A stretch of DNA of 64,000 bases from Nocardia vulneris. GTDB taxonomy: Bacteria > Actinomycetota > Actinomycetes > Mycobacteriales > Mycobacteriaceae. Within the stretch, counting starts at the first letter, position 1; each line of letters begins with the position of its first letter. The notes under the pieces are model-generated. The model was not told the origin of the DNA. It ran no database searches and worked only from the letters and a program-made list of their open reading frames with translations. The stretch covers positions 1-64,000 of the forward strand of contig NZ_BDCI01000021.1 of NCBI RefSeq assembly GCF_001613425.1. The letters run 5' to 3'. Shown piece after piece: positions 38,660 through 47,107 of the stretch. A program made the position numbers and the translations under genes.

Positions 38660-38778
38660 GCGCATCGGCGCGCATCGCTGATGCTGACCATTTCGAGCGA
38701 CCTGCAAGCAGTCGCTACGGATGCCGGGCACGTCACAAACGTCGCAGCGCGAAGAACGAAATGAGGCGAACACCTGCT

Positions 38779-41700
38779 GTGAGCAGCTCAACTTCCCAGT
38801 TCGGACAGAACCAGTGGCTAGTCGATGAGATGTATCAAAAGTTCAAGCAAGATCCATCTTCGGTCGATGAGAGTTGGCACGAGTTCCTCGCCGATTACAC
38901 GCCCGAAGCCACTGGTGATTCCGGTAACAGCCAGGCCGCTCCGGCCGCGGCCGCACCCGCGCAGGCGCCGACCCCGGCTCCGGCTCCCGCGTCGGTGAAC
39001 TCGGCCCCGAAGGCCGCCGCGCCCGCACCGGCCAAGCCCGCACCCGCGGCCGCCCCGGCCCCGGCCCCGGCCCCGGCCAAGACGACCGCCCGCGCGCCGC
39101 AGACCACCCCGGCGCCGACCTCCAACGCGGCCCCCACCTCCGGTGGCCCGAAGACCGATACCGCGGCCGACGAGGCCAAGGTGCTGCGCGGCGCCGCGGC
39201 GGCAGTGGCCAAGAACATGGCCGCCTCGCTCAGCATCCCCACCGCGACCAGCGTGCGCGCCATCCCGGCGAAGCTGATGATCGACAATCGTCTGGTCATC
39301 AACAACCACCTGGCCCGCACCCGCGGCGGCAAGATCTCGTTCACCCACCTGCTCGGCTACGCGATCGTCCAGGCGGTCAAGTCGTTCCCGAACATGAACC
39401 GGCACTTCGCCGAGATCGACGGCAAGCCGAACGCGGTCACCCCCGCGCACACCAACCTCGGCCTCGCCATCGACCTGCCCGGCAAGGACGGCAGCCGATC
39501 GCTGGTCGTCGCGGCCATCAAGGGCACCGAGGCGATGAGCTTCGGCCAGTTCCACACCGCCTACGAGGACATCGTGCGCCGCGCGCGCGACGCCAAGCTG
39601 ACCGCCGACGACTTCAGCGGCGTCACCATCTCGCTGACCAACCCCGGCACCATCGGCACCGTGCACTCGGTGCCCCGCCTCATGCCGGGCCAGGGCGCCA
39701 TCATCGGCGCGGGCGCGATGGAGTACCCGGCCGAGTTCCAGGGCATGAGCGACGAGCGGATCGCCGATATCGGCGTCGGCAAGCTGATGACCCTCACCTC
39801 GACCTACGACCACCGCATCATCCAGGGCGCGGAGTCCGGCGACTTCCTGCGCACCATCCATCAGCTGCTGATCTCCGACGAGTTCTACGACGAGATCTTC
39901 CACGGCCTCGGCGTGCCGTACGAGCCGGTGCGCTGGCGCAAGGACATCCGGGAACGCGGCGTCGACAAGAGCACCCGCGTGCTCGAGATGATCGCCGCCT
40001 ACCGCAACCGCGGCCACCTGATGGCCGACACCGACCCGCTGCGCCTGGTCAAGGACAAGTTCCGCAGCCACCCCGACCTCGACGTCACCCAGCACGGGCT
40101 GACCCTGTGGGACCTGGACCGCACCTTCAACGTCGGCGGCTTCCACGGTCAGGAGCAGATGAAGCTGCGCGAGGTCCTCTCGGTCCTGCGCGACGCCTAC
40201 TGCCGCCACGTCGGTGTGGAGTACACCCACATCCTGGAGACCGAGCAGCTGCAGTGGATCCAGGAGCGGGTCGAGCAGAAGCACGTCAAACCGACTGTCG
40301 CCCAGCAGAAGTACATCCTGAACCGGCTGAACGCGGCGGAGGCCTTCGAGACCTTCCTGCAGACCAAGTACGTCGGCCAGAAGCGCTTCTCGCTGGAAGG
40401 CGCCGAAGCCGTCATCCCGATGATGGACGCCACCATCGACCAGTGCGCCGAGCACGGGCTCGACGAGGTCGTCATCGGCATGCCGCACCGCGGCCGCCTC
40501 AACGTGCTCGCCAACATCGTCGGCAAGCCGTACTCGAAGATCTTCACCGAGTTCGAGGGCAACATGAACCCGGCCGGCGCGCACGGCTCCGGCGACGTGA
40601 AGTACCACCTCGGCGCGCACGGCACCTACCTGCAGATGTTCGGCGACAACGAGATCGAGGTCTCGCTCACCGCCAACCCGTCGCACCTGGAAGCGGTCGA
40701 CCCGGTGCTCGAGGGTCTGGTCCGCGCCAAGCAGGACCTGCTCGACAAGGGCGACGGCGCGGAGGGCTACTCCGTGATGCCGCTGATGCTGCACGGTGAC
40801 GCCGCGTTCGCGGGTCAGGGTGTGGTGGCCGAAACGCTGAACCTGTCCGGGCTGCGCGGCTACCGCGTCGGCGGCACCATCCACATCGTGGTGAACAACC
40901 AGATCGGGTTCACCACCGCGCCGGAGAACAGCCGCTCCACCGAGTACTCCACCGATATCGCGAAGTTCATCGGCGCGCCGATCTTCCACGTGAACGGTGA
41001 CGACCCGGAAGCCTGTGACTGGGTGGCCCGCCTCGCGGTCGACTTCCGGCAGAAGTTCCGCAAGGACGTCGTCATCGACATGGTCTGCTACCGGCGTCGC
41101 GGCCACAACGAGGGCGACGACCCGTCGATGACCCAGCCGTCCATGTACGACGTCATCGACACCAAGCGCTCGGTGCGCAAGGCCTACACCGAGAGCCTGA
41201 TCGGCCGTGGCGACATCTCGCTGAAAGAGGCCGAGGACGCGCTGCGCGACTACCAGGGTCAGCTGGAGCGGGTGTTCAACGAGGTCCGCGAGCTGGAGAA
41301 GTACACCCCGGAGCCGAGCGAGTCCGTCGAGGACGACCAGAAGGTCCCGACCACCGTGCAGACGGCCGTCGACAAGACCATCCTGCAGCGCATCGGCGAC
41401 GCGTTCCTCAACGTGCCCGAGGGCTTCAACGTGCACCCGCGCGTCAAGCCGGTGCTGGAGAAGCGCCGCGAGATGGCCTACGAGGGCAAGGTCGACTGGG
41501 CCTTCGCCGAGCTGATGGCGTTCGGCACGCTGATCGACGAGGGCCGCGCGGTGCGCCTCACCGGTCAGGACTCCCGGCGCGGCACGTTCACCCAGCGGCA
41601 CGCGGTGATCATCGACCGCAAGACCGCCGGGGAGTACACGCCGCTGCACAACATCGGCAGCAAGGACCCGGGCTGGTTCGCGGTGCACGACTCGGCGCTG

Positions 41701-42543
41701 AGCGAATACGCCGCGGTCGGCTTCGAATACGGCTACTCGCTGGGCAACCCGAACGCACTCGTGCTGTGGGAGGCGCAGTTCGGTGACTTCGTCAACGGCG
41801 CGCAGTCGATCATCGACGAGTTCATCTCCTCCGGTGAAGCCAAGTGGGGCCAGCTCTCCGACGTCGTGCTGCTGCTGCCGCACGGCCACGAGGGCCAGGG
41901 TCCGGACCACACCTCCGGCCGGATCGAGCGGTTCCTGCAGCTGTGCGCCGAAGGGTCGATGACGGTCGCCGTGCCGTCGACCCCGGCGAACTACTTCCAC
42001 CTGCTGCGCCGCCACGCGCTGGACGGCATCCGCCGCCCGATGATCGTCTTCACCCCGAAGTCGATGCTGCGCAACAAGGCCGTCGTGTCGGATCTGAAGG
42101 ACTTCACCGAGAGCAAGTTCCGCTCGGTGTTCGACGAGCCCGCCTACGAGCAGGGCGTCGGCGACCGCAGCAAGGTGAAGCGGATCCTGATGACCAGCGG
42201 CAAGCTGTACTACGAGCTGGCCGCCGAGAAGGCGAAGCAGAAGCGCGAAGACGTCGCGATCGTGCGGATCGAGCAGCTCTACCCGCTGCCCACCTACCGC
42301 CTCAACGAGTCGCTGGAGCGCTACACCAACGCCACCGACATCGTGTGGGTCCAGGAGGAACCGGCCAACCAGGGCGCCTGGCCCTTCTTCGGCCTGAACC
42401 TGCCGGAGGTCCTGCCCGAGCGGCTCGGCAAGCTGCGCCGCATCTCCCGTCGTGCCATGTCGGCCCCGTCCTCGGGTTCGAGCAAGGTGCACGCCGTCGA
42501 GCAGGCGGAGATCATCGCCGAGGCCTTCGAGCCGACCAGCTAG
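38779..42543 (+). CDS. kgd: Multifunctional 2-oxoglutarate decarboxylase/dehydrogenase (E1 with E2-like domain)
   Basis: About 1254 residues. GTG 38779 gives SSSTSQFGQNQWLVDEMYQKF, matching mycobacterial Kgd and corynebacterial OdhA; ATG 38761 is an alternative. After a Pro/Ala linker (about 55-130) comes an acyltransferase domain with STYDHRIIQGAESGDF, then the ThDP-dependent E1 part: GMPHRGRLNVLANI, HGDAAFAGQGVVAE and VVNNQIGFTT bind thiamine diphosphate and Mg. It decarboxylates 2-oxoglutarate in the TCA cycle. In relatives it is inhibited by unphosphorylated GarA/OdhI, a target of PknB-type kinases; linking that to the kinases here is inference. Confidence 0.96.
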   Translation: MSSSTSQFGQNQWLVDEMYQKFKQDPSSVDESWHEFLADYTPEATGDSGNSQAAPAAAAPAQAPTPAPAPASVNSAPKAAAPAPAKPAPAAAPAPAPAPAKTTARAPQTTPAPTSNAAPTSGGPKTDTAADEAKVLRGAAAAVAKNMAASLSIPTATSVRAIPAKLMIDNRLVINNHLARTRGGKISFTHLLGYAIVQAVKSFPNMNRHFAEIDGKPNAVTPAHTNLGLAIDLPGKDGSRSLVVAAIKGTEAMSFGQFHTAYEDIVRRARDAKLTADDFSGVTISLTNPGTIGTVHSVPRLMPGQGAIIGAGAMEYPAEFQGMSDERIADIGVGKLMTLTSTYDHRIIQGAESGDFLRTIHQLLISDEFYDEIFHGLGVPYEPVRWRKDIRERGVDKSTRVLEMIAAYRNRGHLMADTDPLRLVKDKFRSHPDLDVTQHGLTLWDLDRTFNVGGFHGQEQMKLREVLSVLRDAYCRHVGVEYTHILETEQLQWIQERVEQKHVKPTVAQQKYILNRLNAAEAFETFLQTKYVGQKRFSLEGAEAVIPMMDATIDQCAEHGLDEVVIGMPHRGRLNVLANIVGKPYSKIFTEFEGNMNPAGAHGSGDVKYHLGAHGTYLQMFGDNEIEVSLTANPSHLEAVDPVLEGLVRAKQDLLDKGDGAEGYSVMPLMLHGDAAFAGQGVVAETLNLSGLRGYRVGGTIHIVVNNQIGFTTAPENSRSTEYSTDIAKFIGAPIFHVNGDDPEACDWVARLAVDFRQKFRKDVVIDMVCYRRRGHNEGDDPSMTQPSMYDVIDTKRSVRKAYTESLIGRGDISLKEAEDALRDYQGQLERVFNEVRELEKYTPEPSESVEDDQKVPTTVQTAVDKTILQRIGDAFLNVPEGFNVHPRVKPVLEKRREMAYEGKVDWAFAELMAFGTLIDEGRAVRLTGQDSRRGTFTQRHAVIIDRKTAGEYTPLHNIGSKDPGWFAVHDSALSEYAAVGFEYGYSLGNPNALVLWEAQFGDFVNGAQSIIDEFISSGEAKWGQLSDVVLLLPHGHEGQGPDHTSGRIERFLQLCAEGSMTVAVPSTPANYFHLLRRHALDGIRRPMIVFTPKSMLRNKAVVSDLKDFTESKFRSVFDEPAYEQGVGDRSKVKRILMTSGKLYYELAAEKAKQKREDVAIVRIEQLYPLPTYRLNESLERYTNATDIVWVQEEPANQGAWPFFGLNLPEVLPERLGKLRRISRRAMSAPSSGSSKVHAVEQAEIIAEAFEPTS

Positions 42544-42562
42544 TTTTTCGCTGACCCGACAC

Positions 42563-42600
42563 CGGGCCGGATCGCTTCCACACCGAAGCGACCCGGCCCG
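42563..42600 (+). terminator. Hairpin terminator downstream of kgd
   Basis: CGGGCCGG-A-TCGCTTC pairs with GAAGCGA-C-CCGGCCCG across a short loop: 16 bp with one mismatch. It starts 20 bp after the kgd stop and is followed by a short T-containing run (TTGTCGTT). It separates kgd from the WXG100/toxin locus. Confidence 0.85.
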
Positions 42601-42647
42601 TTGTCGTTCTCATCGACACTGCTCAGCACCGTACGTAGACTCGCCGC

Positions 42648-42980
42648 ATGAGCGACGGGGGTACGCCGAGCGGGCAGGTATCGGTGGTGCCCGACCGAGT
42701 CCGCGAGGTCGGCACCTACGTCTACGAATTGGCCGAAGCGCTGCGTTCGGCCCTCGACTCCGCCGCCAAGGACGTCGACGCACTGACCGACGGCGGCTGG
42801 ACCGGTGACGCGGCCACCGAATTCGCCACCGGCTGGACCGACGTCCGCGACGGCGGCGTGCAGATCATGTCTGCACTGACCGGCATGGCGGAGAAACTCG
42901 GCGTCACCGCCGACACCTACCAGCACCGCGACGACAGCAACGCCGCCGCGCTGCACACCTCCAGCCTGGATCTGCCATGA
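42648..42980 (+). CDS. WXG100-family protein
   Basis: A 110-residue helical-hairpin protein with the central turn GGWTGDAATEF, a WXG motif (Trp-Thr-Gly), flanked by two long helices (VREVGTYVYELAEALRSALDSAAKDVDAL and VRDGGVQIMSALTGMAEKLGVTADTY). No signal peptide. It overlaps the next WXG100-like gene (ATGA). Such proteins are exported by ESX/type VII systems, usually as dimers, and often accompany LXG-type toxins as adaptors. Confidence 0.92.
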   Translation: MSDGGTPSGQVSVVPDRVREVGTYVYELAEALRSALDSAAKDVDALTDGGWTGDAATEFATGWTDVRDGGVQIMSALTGMAEKLGVTADTYQHRDDSNAAALHTSSLDLP

Positions 42981-43276
42981 GCTCGGAATTCTCGGTAGAC
43001 CTCGAACACCTGGACCAGATCGTCTCCCGCCTCGCCGGCCTCGCCGGATTCGTCGCCGACCACCTCGACGAAATCGACGATCGCGTAGCCGCTCTCCACG
43101 GCACCGGCTGGGAAAGTGTTGCGGCCCAGGCCTACACCGACGCCCACCACCAATGGTCCACGGGCGCACGCGAATTCGTCGAAGGCGTACGCGAGATGAG
43201 CGATGCGGCCAAACAAGCCCACGCCCGCTACACCCGCGCCATCGAACTCAACAGCAAGATGCTGGGCGGAGCCTGA
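42977..43276 (+). CDS. WXG100-like protein (Trp-Glu-Ser turn)
   Basis: A 99-residue helical hairpin with turn GTGWESVAAQAYTDAHHQW; the third position of WXG is Ser. Helix 1 is LDQIVSRLAGLAGFVADHLDEID, and helix 2 EFVEGVREMSDAAKQAHARYTRAI. ATG 42977 overlaps the preceding stop by 4 bp and the toxin-like gene starts 3 bp after its own stop. It is the likely partner of the upstream WXG100 protein and perhaps a targeting factor for the toxin. Confidence 0.9.
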   Translation: MSSEFSVDLEHLDQIVSRLAGLAGFVADHLDEIDDRVAALHGTGWESVAAQAYTDAHHQWSTGAREFVEGVREMSDAAKQAHARYTRAIELNSKMLGGA

Positions 43277-43279
43277 CGC

Positions 43280-44647
43280 ATGCGCATCGACTGGCAGGTC
43301 TACTACGACGCCGCCAAGCGGTGCCACGACCTCGCCGCCGAGCTACGCCGCGCCGACAAACCCGTGCACGACGCGGTCAAAGGCGAATGCGCCGGGATGG
43401 CCGGTGATGCGCCCGGTTGCAAAGAGTGGGGCGAGAAGTACGACAGCACCGCGCGCGACACGATGCAGTCGTGCACGAACCTCGCCGACGCCCTCACCAA
43501 CTTCGGCTACGTGCTCTACGCCGCCGGTTACAACTACGGCATCAGCAACAAGAGCAACCCTGAGCCGGAGCGACCGGACGTTCGCGAGATGACCGAATAC
43601 CGGGTGAGTATCCCGACTTCGGTGCGCAACAACGGAATCGGCATCGAACATCACGGCGGCGTCCAGGAACTCTTCGACGCGCTGATCGCGAAAATCCTGT
43701 CGACGTTCGGGAAACTGCCCAACGGCGATATCGCGAAACTCGAGAAGGCCTCGTCCATCTGGACGACGTTCGCCAACCACGAGACCGTCACCGGTGCCGC
43801 CGCCCGTATCACCACCATCATCGGCCTGTTCGACACCATCGAAGACAAGACCAACCTGCCCCCGCTGCTCGCCCACCTCGAAACCTTGCGCGGCGGCGCA
43901 GGCCAGGTCGCGGCCGCCGCCCAAAACCTCGCAGCCCCCGTCGCCGACTATCACGCCGGAACCGTCGAGGTGCGCGGCAACATCGAATCCTCGATCACCC
44001 AAGCCGAATGGGCCATCGGCCTCACCGTGGTCGCCGCCGCGGCCGCCGCCTGGTTCACCTTCGGTGGCAGCGCCGCCGCCGGCGCCGGCGGTGTCGGCGC
44101 CATAGTCACCAACACCATCAACACCATCCGCACCGTCTACCAGGGCAGCAACCTCCTCAAAGCCGTAGGCCTGGCCACCGCCGCCGCCGGCGCTGTCGGC
44201 GTAATCACATCCTTCGACAAAGTCCCCGACCTGACCACCACCCTCACCTCCCTCGCCACCATCATCGCCATGCGGGTGCTGATCGATGACGATGGAGATC
44301 CGACCTCCGACACGACGCCCCCGACCACGACGTCCGCCTTTCCACCGCAGCAAGCGGTCGACAAGATTCCGACCGAGTGGGGCGAAGGTCAGCCTAATAG
44401 GAAGAAGGACGGCGAACGGTGGCACGACCCGGAGAACCCGAACGGCGCAGGCGTCCGGATCGATAAGGGGGATCCGAACAGCCCGAATCCGTCTCAACGA
44501 GTAGACCATGTAGTCGTACGTTCGGACGGTAAGGTCCTAGGGCCGGATGGTCAACCGATACCGCCAGGCTCATCGATCAAAGACCACCCAGAAGCACACA
44601 TACCGCTCGAAAAGTGGCTCAAATGGAAGAGTTGGGATCACCCGTGA
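43280..44647 (+). CDS. ESX-type polymorphic toxin (candidate)
   Basis: 455 residues. Residues 1-85 are helical and WXG-like (MRIDWQVYYDAAKRCHDLAAELRRA), with a central domain to about 240. Two hydrophobic Ala/Gly-rich segments follow (near 250-280 and 292-315), then a linker rich in Asp, Thr and Pro. The last 90 residues are a compact, charged module: EWGEGQPNRKKDGERW, VRIDKGDPNSPNPSQ, DHVVVRSDGKVLG, HIPLEKWLKW, WDHP. I recall similar modules as C-terminal toxins of RHS/WapA-type proteins; the activity is unknown (a nuclease is plausible). Directly after two WXG100-like genes and before immunity-like genes. Codon use changes in the toxin module. Confidence 0.82.
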   Translation: MRIDWQVYYDAAKRCHDLAAELRRADKPVHDAVKGECAGMAGDAPGCKEWGEKYDSTARDTMQSCTNLADALTNFGYVLYAAGYNYGISNKSNPEPERPDVREMTEYRVSIPTSVRNNGIGIEHHGGVQELFDALIAKILSTFGKLPNGDIAKLEKASSIWTTFANHETVTGAAARITTIIGLFDTIEDKTNLPPLLAHLETLRGGAGQVAAAAQNLAAPVADYHAGTVEVRGNIESSITQAEWAIGLTVVAAAAAAWFTFGGSAAAGAGGVGAIVTNTINTIRTVYQGSNLLKAVGLATAAAGAVGVITSFDKVPDLTTTLTSLATIIAMRVLIDDDGDPTSDTTPPTTTSAFPPQQAVDKIPTEWGEGQPNRKKDGERWHDPENPNGAGVRIDKGDPNSPNPSQRVDHVVVRSDGKVLGPDGQPIPPGSSIKDHPEAHIPLEKWLKWKSWDHP

Positions 44648-45024
44648 CAGAAGTACGCTACCCAGACGCGCGGAGAGCCGTAATCGACGCGGTAGCAGCG
44701 CTTTCGGATCTCGAGTACCAGAAGAGAGTCTGGCTGGACAGGGTATATCCGCATGCGAATTTCTATGACGATCTCGATACAAACGTCCATATTCTCTACG
44801 ACGACTATCGAGTATTGCCGGATCCGGAATCGGCGCTGGGCGATGTGCTGTTGCCCGGTGACGAACTAGAACGTCTTCGTACCCTCGGCCGAGTACTGGA
44901 TCCTGTGATCGAAGAACTCGGCGACAGCCCCGACACGCGGTACTTGGCTCATCAGCAGTGGTCGGCGGTCACTCGCGCCGCAGGAGCGGTTCTGTCAGCG
45001 ATGGTGCTTTCCGGCGGGCTGTGA
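44644..45024 (+). CDS. SCO4402-like small protein, candidate cognate immunity
   Basis: 126 residues from GTG 44644, overlapping the toxin stop as GTGA; an upstream GTG (44614) is less likely. The pattern YPDARRAVIDAVAALSDLEYQKRVWLDR, DLDTNVHILYDDYRVLPDP, GDVLLPGDELERL matches my memory of the SCO4402 family, soluble acidic proteins seen next to secreted toxins. Direct translational coupling to the toxin makes it the best candidate for the cognate immunity protein. This role is inferred. Confidence 0.75.
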   Translation: MTEVRYPDARRAVIDAVAALSDLEYQKRVWLDRVYPHANFYDDLDTNVHILYDDYRVLPDPESALGDVLLPGDELERLRTLGRVLDPVIEELGDSPDTRYLAHQQWSAVTRAAGAVLSAMVLSGGL

Positions 45025-45030
45025 GCACGC

Positions 45031-45477
45031 ATGACCGTTAGGGAACAGGCAAACATGGATAGCGCCGACTTTGCGATCGAGCAGCTCCAAGGTGTTGTCT
45101 GGCCGCAACCTCCCGAGGACGCCACGCGTCTCATGCGGTCGGTGTACGAGCTTCGGCGGAGACCGATCCGTGAATTGACCCCGGAGGACTTGAGAGTTCT
45201 GCTAGGGCAGAGTGAAGGCGTCGCCGCTTTGCTGCCCCACGCACTGCGCATCCTAGGCGAGAATCCTTTGGCAGAGGGAGATTACTACCCCGGAGACCTA
45301 CTCGTGGCCACTCTCGGCGTTCCTGCATCGTTCTGGCGGGATAACCCCGAGCACGTCGCTCAGACACACCAGGTGATCCAAAAGGTCGAAGCGATGGGCA
45401 ATCTCAGCGAACTCCACGCCCCCCACGACTGGATCTGGGAAGCAATCGAAAAGTTTCGTACCGATGCAGCGCGATAG
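45031..45477 (+). CDS. Contact-dependent growth inhibition immunity-like protein
   Basis: 148 residues (ATG 45031; ATG 45055 also possible). It has the pattern I associate with CdiI-type immunity proteins: WPQPPEDATRLMRSVYELRRRPIRELTPEDLRVLLGQ, then AALLPHALRILGENPLAEGDYYPGDLL and FWRDNPEH. Soluble and acidic, with no signal peptide. It lies 6 bp after the SCO4402-like gene. Since only one toxin is visible, this may protect against a related toxin or be an orphan immunity gene. Confidence 0.75.
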   Translation: MTVREQANMDSADFAIEQLQGVVWPQPPEDATRLMRSVYELRRRPIRELTPEDLRVLLGQSEGVAALLPHALRILGENPLAEGDYYPGDLLVATLGVPASFWRDNPEHVAQTHQVIQKVEAMGNLSELHAPHDWIWEAIEKFRTDAAR

Positions 45478-45560
45478 AACGTTGCGCATCAGCAGTCGCC
45501 GGCTGTGACGCTGTCCAGTGTTGCGCGAGCGAGCCGGTGGCGACTATCGATGGGAACTAG

Positions 45561-45896
45561 GTGACGACGATCAGCTTTTCGCGCAACGAAGGAGATGTCT
45601 TCAGTGTGCGCAAGGCGATCTACCGGATGATCCTCACGCGCGCCAAGCAGAGTCTGGACGATCCAGACGACCTGCACGAACTCGAACTCAGCGAGTACTG
45701 CGAGGGGATCTCACTGTTTTCGATGCCACCCGCTCAACGTGCACGCCTCGGACGCGCACTACTGGCCGGTGTGGTCGCCCTTCGAACGGACATCGCTGCG
45801 GGGCGACCGACGGAAGAGCCGACCCGCATCGGGATCGAGGAAAGACTCAGCGAACTGGTCGAATTCATGAAACTGCACCTTGACACGGCTTGGTAG
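45561..45896 (+). CDS. Small hypothetical protein in immunity-gene array
   Basis: 111 residues from GTG 45561. Mostly helical and acidic (VRKAIYRMILTRAKQSLDDPDDLHELELSEYCEGI, EERLSELVEFMKLHLDTAW). No family recognised. Its place in a run of small same-strand genes after a toxin and its composition suggest an immunity-type protein, but that rests on context only. An 83-bp gap precedes it. Confidence 0.6.
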   Translation: MTTISFSRNEGDVFSVRKAIYRMILTRAKQSLDDPDDLHELELSEYCEGISLFSMPPAQRARLGRALLAGVVALRTDIAAGRPTEEPTRIGIEERLSELVEFMKLHLDTAW

Positions 45897-45928
45897 GGCG
45901 AGCAGAGAGATGCCGAAGGGACGCTGAC

Positions 45929-46450
45929 GTGGTGAGGGTGGTCGACTACAGGGAGCGGTTGTTCACCAATTTTCGCGAATTCGAGTTCGGGGCCGGCGGC
46001 AGTCATTGCTTCCAATGGATTGATTCGAAAGAGTTCGCGTTGGCGGCAGCGGAAGCGGACGACCGGGCAGTCTTGTCCGACCTCATCGCGAGCGTCGAGT
46101 ATCGGGACGACTATATCGGTGGCGGGATCGATCCGAGTGGCATCCGCCACGGACCGTACTGGCTCGATCGGATCTCGAGCGAGGCATACGCGGCGATCGA
46201 TGAATCCGCGGTCATCGAGTTGCTGGAGCGGTGGTTGCGCGGCTGCGGGTCCATCCCGGATCAGCTTCGAGTGGAGATTCAGCGTGAGGTTGTCGGACCG
46301 GTGCGTACTGCAACGAGTCGGTACGTGCTCGAGGATCTCGGGGTGTCGGCGATCAACGACTATGGCGATCTGCATCGGGAGTTCCACGAGATCGTGCTGA
46401 TCGATCGGCCCGGGCGGCGGGTTCTGCTTGTCGTGATGTCCGATGACTGA
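45929..46450 (+). CDS. Hypothetical protein, end of immunity-gene array
   Basis: About 173 residues from GTG 45929 (GAAGGGAC site 7-14 bp upstream); GTG 45932 is an alternative. Acidic, mixed alpha/beta (YRERLFTNFREFEFGAGGSHC, YIGGGIDPSGIRHGPYWLDRI, EIVLIDRPGRRVLLVVMSDD). It has no family I know; size and setting fit a fourth immunity-like protein. It is convergent with the phosphatase-superfamily gene, 3 bp away. Confidence 0.62.
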   Translation: MVRVVDYRERLFTNFREFEFGAGGSHCFQWIDSKEFALAAAEADDRAVLSDLIASVEYRDDYIGGGIDPSGIRHGPYWLDRISSEAYAAIDESAVIELLERWLRGCGSIPDQLRVEIQREVVGPVRTATSRYVLEDLGVSAINDYGDLHREFHEIVLIDRPGRRVLLVVMSDD

Positions 46451-46453
46451 GGG

Positions 46454-47083
46454 TTATCGGGGGAGGTGGGTGGTGGAGCCCAGGGTGCGGATTTGGCGGT
46501 TGTGGAAGAAGGGGTCTTCGTGGAGTTCGGTGATGCTGCCGGGGGTGGCTTGGAAGCGGGCGTAGGCGAGAGAGTCGAGGGGGAGGTTTGCCCAGGCGGC
46601 GAGGAGGAAAGTTATGGCGCCGCCGTGGGTGACGATGATTTGGTGCGCGGAGTCGCGGTGCAGGATCGAATGCATTGCGGCGTAGACGCGTTCGCCGAAG
46701 GTGTGCATGGTTTCGGCTCCGGTGATGCCCTCATTGTGGCGTAGGCGGTCGCCGGTGGCGGGCGGCGGGATGAAGCGTTCACGGAGCCAGGATTGGGGTT
46801 TGCCTTCGGCTTCGCCGTAGGACTTCTCGCGCAGTCGCTGGTCGAGTATGGGTGGCACGGCGAAGGATTCGCTGATTGCGTCGGCGACCTGGGTGCAGCG
46901 CCTCAGGTCGGAGGAGAACACGTCCGGGGCAACGTTTTCGGGGATCTGCTCGCGTAACGCTCGCGCGATCGACTGTGCCGCTTGGATTCCCGCTTCGGTG
47001 AGCGGGGAATCGAACCAGCCGCCGACCACACCGTCGAGGTGATGCCGGGACTCGGGGTGCTGCACGACGTAGACGGTCCGCAT
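46454..47083 (-). CDS. Histidine phosphatase superfamily protein, atypical RHG motif
   Basis: About 209 residues from MRTVYVVQHPE (ATG 47083); a longer frame to 47107 adds eight residues. The fold is indicated by GGWFDSPLTEAGIQAAQ, SSDLRRCTQVADAI, LREKSYGEAEGKPQSW and the second catalytic His in VTHGGA. The usual RHG at the first strand is QHP: the phosphohistidine His is kept but the flanking Arg and Gly are not. I recall QHPE/THPE variants as a recurring actinobacterial subgroup. Substrate unknown. Confidence 0.85.
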   Translation of the reverse strand: MRTVYVVQHPESRHHLDGVVGGWFDSPLTEAGIQAAQSIARALREQIPENVAPDVFSSDLRRCTQVADAISESFAVPPILDQRLREKSYGEAEGKPQSWLRERFIPPPATGDRLRHNEGITGAETMHTFGERVYAAMHSILHRDSAHQIIVTHGGAITFLLAAWANLPLDSLAYARFQATPGSITELHEDPFFHNRQIRTLGSTTHLPR

Positions 47084-47107
47084 CGGGTCAAAGGTACCCG
47101 GAAACAT

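Noticed and set aside
36103..38736. 877-codon minus-strand frame opposite the ABC exporter
   Set aside because: Arg/Gly/Gln-rich low-complexity translation; shadow of the exporter.
38818..42492. 1224-codon open frame on the minus strand opposite kgd
   Set aside because: It mirrors kgd codon by codon, is rich in Val/Leu/His/Gly with no domain; it is a shadow of a high-GC gene.
46460..46850. Lower-GC, G-rich stretch considered as a possible RNA gene
   Set aside because: It is explained by codon use of the leftward phosphatase-superfamily gene; no tRNA-like cloverleaf or CCA end is visible.
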